Shown piece after piece: positions 1 to 10,255 of a stretch of 64,000 nucleotides of DNA; the first letter of the stretch is position 1, and each line of letters begins with the position of its first letter. This stretch comes from Rubrivivax sp. (GTDB lineage Bacteria; Pseudomonadota; Gammaproteobacteria; Burkholderiales; Burkholderiaceae_C): NCBI GenBank assembly GCA_019635285.1, contig JAHBZS010000011.1, forward strand, positions 1 to 64,000, written 5' to 3'. Made by a program: the position numbers and the translations under genes. The notes beneath the pieces are model-generated. The model made no database searches and was not told the origin of the DNA. It saw only the letters and a program-made list of their open reading frames with translations.

Positions 1-44
1 GCGGCGATTTTCCCAGACCTTCCCGCCGGGCGCACGGGCCGCGC

Positions 45-935
45 TCAGGGCTCCCGGGCCGCCGCCAGGATGCGCTGCACCAGCGCATGATGCAGCCCGC
101 GCCGCGAATGCACGGCGTGGATTTCTTCGTGCAGCCCTTCGCTGCACCCCAGCAGGCGCAGGCCGCGCATCGCGGCCAGGTCCTCGGCGCCCAGCGCCGT
201 CACCGGAAACACGCCCATCCCCTGCGCCGCGAACAGGCTGAGCAACGCGCTGTCCTCGAACTCACCCACCACGCAGGGCTTGATCTGCCGGGCGTCGAAC
301 CAGCGATCGATGCGGCCGCGCAGCGCCGCATGCGCGGTGGGCAACAGCAAGGGCAGTTCGGCCAGGCTCGCCGGAAAGCGGTCGACCTGCGCCTTGTGCA
401 CCATCGACGTGGGCCCATACCAGTCGACGCGCGAGACCAGCAGCCGCTCACTGCCCAGGCGTAGGCTGGCGTTGTGCGCGGGCGCCTGGCAGGCCAGCAC
501 GAGGTCCAGCCGATGCAGCGCCAGGTCGGCCAACAGTTCGGCCACCTCGCCTTCGTGGCAGACGAGCCGCAGCGACGGTGTGTCCAGCACCGGCCGCAGC
601 AGCCGATGGGCGGCGAGCTTCGACAGCCCGTCGGACAGCCCCACTGCCAGCCGCGGGGCCTGCCCGGAGGCCGCCGCAGCGGCTTCCTCGGGGATCAACT
701 CGCCGAGCCTGAAGATCTCCTCGGCGCGAGCCAGCACCGCCTGCCCAGCCTCGGTGACCGTGACGCCGCGTCCCGCGGACTTGAGCAGTTGATGGCCCAG
801 CGACTGCTCCAGCGCACGCACCTGCGCGCTGATGGTCTGGATCGCCATGTCCAGGCGCTCGGCGGCCCGCGCAATGCCGCCTTCCTTGGCGACCACCCAG
901 AAGTAGTACAGGTGGCGGTAGTTCAGCGTGGACAA
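45..935 (-). CDS. nhaR: LysR-family regulator, NhaR-like
   Basis: LysR-type transcription factor. The N-terminal winged helix-turn-helix starts LNYRHLYYFWVVAKEGGIAR, which is the wording of the NhaR branch (sodium/stress-responsive activators). A periplasmic-binding-protein-like effector domain fills the rest. I chose a TTG start at 935 because GGAGA lies 7 bases upstream and it puts LNYRH close to the N-terminus as in relatives; a GTG at 965 would add ten residues. It is divergent from a terC gene, with about 100 bases between them, so it may control that gene and itself. No nhaA antiporter gene is next to it. The family is clear; the effector and target are inference. Confidence 0.88.
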   Translation of the reverse strand: MSTLNYRHLYYFWVVAKEGGIARAAERLDMAIQTISAQVRALEQSLGHQLLKSAGRGVTVTEAGQAVLARAEEIFRLGELIPEEAAAAASGQAPRLAVGLSDGLSKLAAHRLLRPVLDTPSLRLVCHEGEVAELLADLALHRLDLVLACQAPAHNASLRLGSERLLVSRVDWYGPTSMVHKAQVDRFPASLAELPLLLPTAHAALRGRIDRWFDARQIKPCVVGEFEDSALLSLFAAQGMGVFPVTALGAEDLAAMRGLRLLGCSEGLHEEIHAVHSRRGLHHALVQRILAAAREP

Positions 936-1037
936 GGCCGGGTCTCCAAGGCTGGCTGGCCGCACTGCGGAAAAAGCGAAGTGTTGTTCACTGTAGCGCT
1001 GCTTTCAGCCTCCGCGCCGCGCGCCGATGATCGCCGC

Positions 1038-2087
1038 ATGGAACTCCTCAACACCTTCTGGTTAGGCATGCCCGTCTGGATCTGGCTGGCATTTCTGGGC
1101 ACCGTGCTGGCCGTGCTGGCCTTCGACCTGGGCATCATGCACCGCGACGCGCGCGACATCGGCGTCTCGGAAAGCCTCAGGATGTCGGCGCTGTACGTCG
1201 GCCTCGGCCTCGCCTGGGCCGGCGCCGTGTACTGGATCTACCTGACCCACCCCGAAGCCGGCGCGATGGACCCGCAGATCGCCGCGGCGGCCTCGGCCGG
1301 CGAGCGCGCGTGGACCGCGGTGCAGCTGTACATGACCGGCTACCTGGTCGAGAAAACGCTGGCGCTGGACAACGTGTTCATCATCTCGATGATCTTCACC
1401 TACTTCGCGGTGCCGCGCGAGCACCAGCACCGCGTGCTCTTCTGGGGCATCCTGGGCGTGATCGTGCTGCGCGCCGCCATGATCGGGCTCGGCGCCGCGC
1501 TGCTGATGCAGTTCGCCTGGATGATGTACCTGTTCGGCGCGGTGCTGCTGGCCACGGGCGTGAAGATGCTGTGGATGGTCGACCACCAGCCCGACATCGC
1601 CGCCAACCCGGTGCTGCGCCTGCTGCGCCGGCACCTGCGGGTCACCGATGCGCTGCACGGCCAGGCCTTCGTCGTGCGCCAGGTCGATGCACGCACCGGC
1701 AAGCTGGCGCTGTACGCCACGCCCTTGCTGCTGTGCCTGATCCTGGTGGAAGTCGCCGACCTGGTGTTCGCCATCGACTCGGTGCCGGCGATCTTCGCCA
1801 TCACGCCGGACCCCTTCATCGTCTACACGAGCAACATCTTCGCCATCCTCGGACTGCGCGCGCTGTACTTCGCGCTGGCCGCGGCCGTGCACCGCTTCCA
1901 GTACCTGAAGTACGCGCTGGCCCTGGTGCTGATCTTCATCGGCGCGAAGATCTTCCTCGGCGACTGGCTCTTCGATGGCAAGGTGCCCGCGTCGATCAGC
2001 GTGGGCGTGACCGGCGCCCTGCTGGCCGGCGGCATCCTGTTCTCGCTGTGGAAGACCCGCCGGGCGGCGGCCACGACGGCCGGCTGA
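1038..2087 (+). CDS. TerC/Alx-family integral membrane protein
   Basis: 349-residue polytopic inner-membrane protein of the TerC/Alx family. Alx-type members are linked to manganese export and alkaline or metal stress. Visible family features are the acidic intramembrane motifs ALDNVF near residue 110 and VFAIDSVPA near residue 245, within about nine hydrophobic segments. The ATG at 1038 gives the usual length; the upstream open frame is only antisense to the regulator. Unlike the two other TerC proteins in this window it has no universal-stress domain and no recognisable manganese riboswitch in front. It is divergent from the NhaR-like gene and its stop nearly touches the AEC transporter stop. 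Substrate inferred from family. Confidence 0.92.
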   Translation: MELLNTFWLGMPVWIWLAFLGTVLAVLAFDLGIMHRDARDIGVSESLRMSALYVGLGLAWAGAVYWIYLTHPEAGAMDPQIAAAASAGERAWTAVQLYMTGYLVEKTLALDNVFIISMIFTYFAVPREHQHRVLFWGILGVIVLRAAMIGLGAALLMQFAWMMYLFGAVLLATGVKMLWMVDHQPDIAANPVLRLLRRHLRVTDALHGQAFVVRQVDARTGKLALYATPLLLCLILVEVADLVFAIDSVPAIFAITPDPFIVYTSNIFAILGLRALYFALAAAVHRFQYLKYALALVLIFIGAKIFLGDWLFDGKVPASISVGVTGALLAGGILFSLWKTRRAAATTAG

Positions 2088-2089
2088 AC

Positions 2090-3076
2090 TCAGGCGCCCA
2101 GCGCACCGAGCAGGCTCAGCCACAGCGGCGCGCTCAGCATGAAGGCCAGCGTCGAGAACACGATGGCCGCGGTGGCCTCGGCCTGCTGCGCGTGGTAGCG
2201 CTGCGCGAAGATCAGCGCATTGCTGCCCACCGGCGCCGCGGCCGCCATGACCATCACGGCCAGCGGCAGGCCGCCCAGACCGAAGCCCCAGTGCGCCACC
2301 ACCAGCACCAGCGCCGGCACCAGCAGCAGCTTGGCCGCCGCGATGGCGATGCCGCCGCGCACCTGGCCCTGCACGCCGTAGTAAGCCAGCGACAGCCCGA
2401 TCAGCACCAGGCACAGCGGCACGACGGCGCTGCCCAGCAACTGCAGCACCTCGTCGATCAACGCCGGCACGCCCAGGCCCAGCACGTTCCAGGCCAGGCC
2501 GGCCAGCACCGGCAGCACCACCGGATGGATGATGGTGTTGCGCAGCGTGCTGGCCAGCGTGCGCCACAGGCTGCCGCCGCCTTCGCGCTGCGCCTTGTCA
2601 TGCGCCAGGTCCAGCTCGACCAGCGTGGTGGTCACCGACAGCAGCACCAGCGCATGCACGCTGACCAGCATCAGGTGCAGCCCCAGGCCGGCCTCGCCGA
2701 ACACCGCGGTGGCCATCGGGATGCCCATCTGCACGTTGTTGCCGAAGCCCACCGAGATGGCGCGCACGCCGGGCGCGGCCACCGGCAGCGCGGGGTGGTG
2801 GCGGCGGCGCCGCCGCTGCGTCGCATGCACCAGCAACATCAAGCCGACCACCGGCAGGAAGTAGGCGATCAGCATGCGCCAGGGCAGCGCCGCCAGGTCG
2901 ACGCGCGCCGTGGTGCGGAACAGCAACGCCGGCACGAAGATGTAGAAGGCGGCGGCCGACAGCACGCGCGCCGGGTCGGCCTGGGGTTCACCCAGCCAGC
3001 GCAGGCGGCCGGCCAGCCAGCCCAGCGCCACCGTGATCATCACGGCGAGCAGCTTGAAGAAAATGGCGGTGGTCAT
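2090..3076 (-). CDS. AEC-family (auxin efflux carrier-like) permease
   Basis: 328-residue membrane protein of the AEC/PIN-like transporter family. It has about ten hydrophobic helices in two five-helix halves, beginning MTTAIFFKLLAVMITVALGW and including the typical conserved segment GSNALIFAQRYH near the C-terminus. Bacterial AEC proteins move dicarboxylates such as malate or malonate, but the substrate cannot be told from sequence. The gene is convergent with terC (2 bases between stops) and separated from the following PhnD-like gene by about 70 bases. Its ATG is the first available and gives family length. Confidence 0.9.
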   Translation of the reverse strand: MTTAIFFKLLAVMITVALGWLAGRLRWLGEPQADPARVLSAAAFYIFVPALLFRTTARVDLAALPWRMLIAYFLPVVGLMLLVHATQRRRRRHHPALPVAAPGVRAISVGFGNNVQMGIPMATAVFGEAGLGLHLMLVSVHALVLLSVTTTLVELDLAHDKAQREGGGSLWRTLASTLRNTIIHPVVLPVLAGLAWNVLGLGVPALIDEVLQLLGSAVVPLCLVLIGLSLAYYGVQGQVRGGIAIAAAKLLLVPALVLVVAHWGFGLGGLPLAVMVMAAAAPVGSNALIFAQRYHAQQAEATAAIVFSTLAFMLSAPLWLSLLGALGA

Positions 3077-3146
3077 GGCGGGAGCAGCCCGCCGGGACGA
3101 TCAGCCCGGCCGCGGGCCGGGCGAGTCTAGGGCCTGCGAGGTCGCT

Positions 3147-3965
3147 CTACAGGCCCAGCCAGGTGCCCAGCGCCATCAGCTGCGCGCTGTCGTAGGCGGC
3201 GAAGCCCTTCCACTTGGTGGGCTCCAGCTTCTTCTTGCCGTCGTCGCTGCTGTCCAGCGCCAGCAGGTACTCGCGCACGGCGGAAGCCTGCTCGGCCGAC
3301 AGCTTGGGGCTGGCGATGACGTGCTTGATGGGCACCGCCTTCGACGTGCCCAGCACCTTGCCGCCCTTGTCCTGCCAGCCCTTGACCACCGCGTTCGACG
3401 CGGTGGCACCGGCCGGCGTCAGGCTGTTCTCGACGAAGAAGGGCACCGCGTCCTGGTAGCGCGTATAGACGTAGGACACGTTCTTCGCGTCGCCGACCAG
3501 GTCGCGCATGGTCGCGCGCACCATCCACGAGGTGATCGAGTCCTCGTCCGGCGCGCCGAGCTTCTTGCCCTTCAGGTCGACCATCGACTTCAGCGGCGAA
3601 TCGGCGCTGACCAGGAAGCTGGCCTTGTAGTCCTGGAAGCCCTTGGTCACCACCAGCAGCTTGTAGTCGGACTTCTTGATGGCCTCGATCGACAGGTGCG
3701 CCGGATGCACCAGCGCCAGGTCATAGACCTTGTCGGCCAGGCCCTTGCGCAGGCTCGGGTAGTCGGCCACCGGCTCCACCTGCACCGGCTGCTTGAGCAG
3801 CTTGGACAGGTCGGCGGCAATCGCCGCATAGCGCGCGCGGATCTCCTCGTTGGGCACCCGGTAGGTGACCCCCTCGTTGACGGCGAAGACGATGTCGGCC
3901 TGGGCCAGCCCGCAGAAGGCGGCCAGGATCAGCAAGGCTCCGGCACGCAGATGTGGGATGTTCAT
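3147..3965 (-). CDS. PhnD-like phosphate/phosphonate-type substrate-binding protein
   Basis: 272-residue periplasmic binding protein of the PhnD/PtxB type. The N-terminus is a Sec signal peptide (hydrophobic RAGALLILAAFCGLAQA), and the mature protein begins DIVFAVNEGVTYR. Family signatures include DYPSLRKGLADKVYDLALV, where the ligand loop forms, and the DLKGKKLGAPDEDSITSW segment. The ATG at 3965 is the one that exposes the signal peptide; the longer open frame upstream is antisense to topB. No ABC ATPase or permease lies beside it, so it is an orphan: it may serve a remote transporter or a sensor. Ligand unknown. Confidence 0.87.
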   Translation of the reverse strand: MNIPHLRAGALLILAAFCGLAQADIVFAVNEGVTYRVPNEEIRARYAAIAADLSKLLKQPVQVEPVADYPSLRKGLADKVYDLALVHPAHLSIEAIKKSDYKLLVVTKGFQDYKASFLVSADSPLKSMVDLKGKKLGAPDEDSITSWMVRATMRDLVGDAKNVSYVYTRYQDAVPFFVENSLTPAGATASNAVVKGWQDKGGKVLGTSKAVPIKHVIASPKLSAEQASAVREYLLALDSSDDGKKKLEPTKWKGFAAYDSAQLMALGTWLGL

Positions 3966-4012
3966 GCCGCCGATTCTGCGCCGCGGCGACGCTTGAAACG
4001 GCCGCGCGATGC

Positions 4013-6628
<2,616 letters not shown>

Positions 6629-6733
6629 GTCTTCCCGGTTTGTCGTTTCGGGGCGGCGCTGGCCATGCCTACAATCGCCGCCGTCTCGCGCGCACGCACG
6701 TGTACGCGCGCGCCCATGATTTCAATGTACCCA

Positions 6734-7228
6734 ATGAAGAAGACCGCGCAAGCCACCCCCCCGCAGCCGCCCCGGCGCAACGGCCGCCGCGTGCAGGTTC
6801 GGCGCAGCGGCGTGCACGGCAAGGGCGTGTTTGCGGTGGCGCCGATCCCCGCCGGCCAGACCATCATCGAATACGTCGGCGAGCGCATCACCTGGAAGGA
6901 GGCGCTGCGCCGCCACCCGCACGACCCGGCGCAGCCCAACCACACCTTCTACTTCCACATCGACGACCAGCACGTCATCGACGCCAACGTCGGCGGCAAT
7001 GCCGCACGCTGGATCAACCACGCCTGCGACACCAACTGCGAGGCCGACGAGCAGGACGGGCGCGTCTTCATCAAGGCCGTGCGCGACATCCAGCCCGGCG
7101 AGGAGCTGTTCTACGACTACGGCCTGGTCATCGAGGGCCGGCTCACCGCCAAGCTGAAGAGCGAATACCCCTGTCATTGCGGCAGCCCCCACTGCCGCGG
7201 CACGCTGCTCGCGCCGAAACGGCGCTGA
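6734..7228 (+). CDS. SET-domain protein (putative lysine methyltransferase)
   Basis: 164-residue protein that is almost only a SET domain. It shows RRSGVHGKGVFA at the N-terminal SET motif, the SAM-binding/knot motif NHACDTNC at 95-102, the catalytic ELFYDYG at 124-130, and a post-SET cysteine cluster (C147, C149, C154). These features predict S-adenosylmethionine-dependent protein-lysine methylation, though the substrate in bacteria of this group is unknown. Start is uncertain: in-frame ATGs lie at 6716, 6725 and 6734 with no clear ribosome site; the last gives the most compact protein. It is followed 7 bases later by birA, so the two are probably co-transcribed. Confidence 0.87.
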   Translation: MKKTAQATPPQPPRRNGRRVQVRRSGVHGKGVFAVAPIPAGQTIIEYVGERITWKEALRRHPHDPAQPNHTFYFHIDDQHVIDANVGGNAARWINHACDTNCEADEQDGRVFIKAVRDIQPGEELFYDYGLVIEGRLTAKLKSEYPCHCGSPHCRGTLLAPKRR

Positions 7229-7235
7229 CCCTCCC

Positions 7236-8066
7236 ATGCCCCACGGCCAGCACCTGCAGTGGGATTCGCAAGCGCTGTGGCATGAGCTGGTGCCGCTGCT
7301 GCCGGGCCTGAGCGTGGAGGTGCTGGCCAGCGTCGATTCGACCAACACCTACCTGCTGGAGCGCGCGCGCCATTCCAGCGGCCGGCGCCACGAGGACTCG
7401 CAGCCCTGCCTGCTGGTCGCCGAGATGCAGACGCAGGGCCGCGGCCGCCAGGGGCGCACCTGGCATGCCAGCCCGCGCCGCTCGCTGACCTTCTCGCTGG
7501 CGCTGCCGCTGGACCCCGCCAGCTGGTCGGGCCTGTCGCTGGCCGTGGGCATGGCGCTGGCCGACGCGCTGGACCCGCCCGACGGCAATGCGCCGCCGCG
7601 CGTGGGCCTGAAGTGGCCCAACGACCTGTGGCTGATGGACGCACCGGGCCGCGGCCGCAAGCTCGGCGGCATCCTCATCGAAACCCTGGCCGTGGGCGAG
7701 CGCCGCATGGCGGTCATCGGCATCGGCCTGAACGTCCTGCCGCAGGAGGCGGGCGCCGAGCTGTCCACCGGCTTCGCCTGCCTGCAGGAGCTGCAGCCGC
7801 AGATCGACGCCCCGCGGGCCCTGCGCCAGGTGGCGGCACCGCTGGTGCGCGCGCTGAAGCGCTTCGAACAGCAAGGCTTCGCGCCGCTGGCCGCCGCCTA
7901 CGGCCGGCGCGACCTGCTGCTCGGCCAGCCGGTCACCACCACCTACCCGGGCGTGCCGCAGGGCGTGGCCGAAGGCGTTGACGAACAGGGCGCGCTGCGC
8001 GTGCGCAACGACGGGCTGCACACGCTGGTCAGCGGCGAAGTCAGCGTGCGGCCGCGCACGGATTGA
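7236..8066 (+). CDS. birA: Biotin--[acetyl-CoA carboxylase] ligase
   Basis: 276-residue biotin protein ligase that attaches biotin to the BCCP subunit of acetyl-CoA carboxylase and other carboxylases. Diagnostic motifs are DSTNTYLLERA, the biotin/ATP-binding loop GRGRQGRTWHASP, and KWPNDLWL. A C-terminal SH3-like domain ends TLVSGEVSVRP. It lacks the N-terminal helix-turn-helix of E. coli BirA, so it should be a monofunctional (class I) ligase rather than a biotin-operon repressor. Seven bases after the SET gene and 15 before the small SPOR-like gene, suggesting one transcript. Confidence 0.95.
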   Translation: MPHGQHLQWDSQALWHELVPLLPGLSVEVLASVDSTNTYLLERARHSSGRRHEDSQPCLLVAEMQTQGRGRQGRTWHASPRRSLTFSLALPLDPASWSGLSLAVGMALADALDPPDGNAPPRVGLKWPNDLWLMDAPGRGRKLGGILIETLAVGERRMAVIGIGLNVLPQEAGAELSTGFACLQELQPQIDAPRALRQVAAPLVRALKRFEQQGFAPLAAAYGRRDLLLGQPVTTTYPGVPQGVAEGVDEQGALRVRNDGLHTLVSGEVSVRPRTD

Positions 8067-8081
8067 GGGGGCTGAGGGGCG

Positions 8082-8492
8082 ATGCGCGCACTGGTGGCGC
8101 TGCTGCTGTTGGCCAACCTGCTGTTCCTGGCGCTGGCCCAGGGCTGGCTGCAGCCGGCGGTGGGCCTGTCCACGCAGAACGAGCGCGAACCGCAGCGCTT
8201 GGCCGAGCAAGTGCGGCCCGAGACCGTGCGCATCGCATCGCCGGCCGCCCAACCGGCCTGCCTGCAGGCCGGGCCCTTCACCGGCCCGCAGGCCGAGGCG
8301 GCGGAGCTGGCGCTGGCCCAGGCGCAGCTGCCCGCCGGCCGCTGGCACCGCGTGCCGGCCGATGCCGGCCCCGACGCGGCGCAGGTCTGGCTGCGCGTGG
8401 AGGCGCCCGACGCCGCGCTGCGCACGCAGTTGCAGGCGCTGGGCCCGGCGCTGCCGGGCGACGGCTTCGTGGCCTGCCGCCCAGGCTCCTAG
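8082..8492 (+). CDS. Small membrane-anchored SPOR-like protein
   Basis: 136-residue protein with an N-terminal hydrophobic anchor (ALVALLLLANLLFLALAQGW) and a C-terminal part that resembles a short SPOR (peptidoglycan-binding) repeat: CLQAGPFTGPQAEAAELALA, then a pattern of alternating basic and hydrophobic residues ending GDGFVACRPGS. Comparable small proteins often follow birA in Burkholderiales, from memory. The start ATG has AGGGG just upstream. Its stop overlaps the convergent stop of the subtilase gene by four bases. SPOR assignment is an inference from pattern; a generic envelope protein is the alternative. Confidence 0.7.
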   Translation: MRALVALLLLANLLFLALAQGWLQPAVGLSTQNEREPQRLAEQVRPETVRIASPAAQPACLQAGPFTGPQAEAAELALAQAQLPAGRWHRVPADAGPDAAQVWLRVEAPDAALRTQLQALGPALPGDGFVACRPGS

Positions 8493-10255
8493 CGCCGCGG
8501 CGCCGCCGGGCGCACCAGCGGCAAGGTGATCGCGGCCGCGGCCAGCGCCAGCAGCCAGAAGCCGCCGAAGGCGCCACCGCCGCTGTCGCCGGCATCCGCC
8601 ACCTGCACCGCTTTCGGCCCGCGGTCCTGCGGCGACAGCGCCAGCGCCGCATCGACGTCGACGTTGTCGATGACCTCGGCCAGGCGGCGCGGCGGCACGT
8701 AGCTGTCGGGCATGCTGGCGAACACCAGCGCCTGGTCGGCATCGAGGATGCCCGCGCCGCAGGTCTCGGCGCTGCAGATGCAGCGCCCGGGGTTGGCGGC
8801 GGAACAGGCGCCGATCTTCGGCGAGGTGACGTGCGGCCGCGCGCTCAGGCGCAGGCCGCGCACCAGCTGGTCGTAGCTCAGCGCCGGGTTCACGCCCAGC
8901 ATCAGCGCCAAGGTGCCGGCCACCTGCGGCGCGGCGAAGCTGGTGCCGTACAGGCGCGCATAGCCGGGCGTGCCGGGCGCGTTGCGGCCGAGGTTGATCA
9001 GCGTCACCAGGCCGCTGTCGGCCAAGCTGCCGCCCCAGGCGCCGTCCGGGTCGTCGCCGGACACCGTGGCGATGCCGCTGGCGGCCAGCTCGGCGCCGAA
9101 GTTGGAGTAGTTGGACTTGAAGCCGTCGCGGTTGAGCCCGGCCACGCCGACCACGCCGGCACAACTGGCGGGCCGTGTCGGCGCCGACCACTCGTTGCCT
9201 GCCGCGGCCACCACCACCACGCCCAGGGCGCGCAGTTCGTCGACCGCCGCCTGGTAGGCCGGCCCGCAGGCCGCGCTGCCGCCAAAGCTGATGTTGACGA
9301 CGCGCGCCGGGTTCGGGTTGGCCGGCACGCCGGTCACGCGCAACCCGGCGGCCCAGCGCATGCCGTCGATGATGTCCGGCAAATCGGCCCCGCACTTGCC
9401 GGCCACGCGCACCGCCAGCACCGACGCCGTCGGATGCACGCCGGCGCCGCCCAGGCCATTGTTGGTGTAGGCGGCCACCATGCCGGAGACGATGGTGCCG
9501 TGCCAGGAGCTGTCCTCCAGCCGGCAGCCGGCGAACAGGTTGGAGGCCGTGTCGCTGGCGGTGACGTAGTCGCCGGGGTCGCTGGGGTCCGGGTCGCGGC
9601 CGTCGCCGTCGTTGGCGTACTCGAGCACGCTGACGAAGTCGTAGCCCGCCAGCACGCGGCCGTCCAGGTCGGGGTGCCGGGTGACGCCGGTGTCCAGCAC
9701 CGCCACCACCACCGGCGCCGCGCCGGCGCGCAGCCAGGCGTTCTGGAAGCCGGCCACGCCGCGCAGGCGCGCGTCCAGCGCGTTGGCATTGCTGCCGCTG
9801 GCCGGCTGCAGCCACCACTGCTGCGGGAACAGCGGGTCGTCGGGCACGGCCTGCAGGCGCCTCTCGCGCACGTTCGGCTCGACCCAGTCCACGTCCGGCC
9901 GTGCCAGCAGCTTGTCGCGAAGCAAGGCCGCCTCGCTGCGCGACAGCGGATGTTCGAATTCCACCAGCTGCTGGTCGCGCCCCACCGGGCGCAGCCGCGG
10001 CGGCACGCGGCCGGAGCTGCCGGACAGGCCGGCTTCGCCGAGCACCCGCTGCCAGCGGCCGACCTCCCGCGCCGCCGCGGCGTCGTCCGCCGCGCGGGCG
10101 GCGGCGCTGGCGCGCTGCAGCCGCTCGTGCGCCAGCGGCTGCTTCAGGCGCACGATCAGGCCGCGGGCAGGCGCTTCGGTCTCCACCGGCTCGGCCCGCG
10201 CCGTGACCAGGCTCAGCAACGCCAGCAGCACGCCGGCCATCCATCGGGAACTCAT
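8489..10255 (-). CDS. S8-family serine peptidase with C-terminal sorting tail (distal copy)
   Basis: 588-residue secreted subtilase. Signal peptide, then a propeptide-like region (about 30-130), then the catalytic domain with D188 in VAVLDTGV, H252 in SSWHGT, oxyanion N354 in AAAGNE and S439 in YGTSFAAPQVAG. The C-terminus is tripartite: a glycine-rich GGGAFGG at about 559-565, one hydrophobic helix, and a basic end PAAPRR. This resembles GlyGly-CTERM signals processed by rhombosortase, and a rhombosortase gene lies at 30.5 kb. Its ATG overlaps the stop of the upstream subtilase (ATGA), implying translational coupling. The cysteine-containing insert CSAANPGRCICSAETCG near 484-500 is shared in kind with the upstream copy. 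Confidence 0.92.
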   Translation of the reverse strand: MSSRWMAGVLLALLSLVTARAEPVETEAPARGLIVRLKQPLAHERLQRASAAARAADDAAAAREVGRWQRVLGEAGLSGSSGRVPPRLRPVGRDQQLVEFEHPLSRSEAALLRDKLLARPDVDWVEPNVRERRLQAVPDDPLFPQQWWLQPASGSNANALDARLRGVAGFQNAWLRAGAAPVVVAVLDTGVTRHPDLDGRVLAGYDFVSVLEYANDGDGRDPDPSDPGDYVTASDTASNLFAGCRLEDSSWHGTIVSGMVAAYTNNGLGGAGVHPTASVLAVRVAGKCGADLPDIIDGMRWAAGLRVTGVPANPNPARVVNISFGGSAACGPAYQAAVDELRALGVVVVAAAGNEWSAPTRPASCAGVVGVAGLNRDGFKSNYSNFGAELAASGIATVSGDDPDGAWGGSLADSGLVTLINLGRNAPGTPGYARLYGTSFAAPQVAGTLALMLGVNPALSYDQLVRGLRLSARPHVTSPKIGACSAANPGRCICSAETCGAGILDADQALVFASMPDSYVPPRRLAEVIDNVDVDAALALSPQDRGPKAVQVADAGDSGGGAFGGFWLLALAAAAITLPLVRPAAPRR

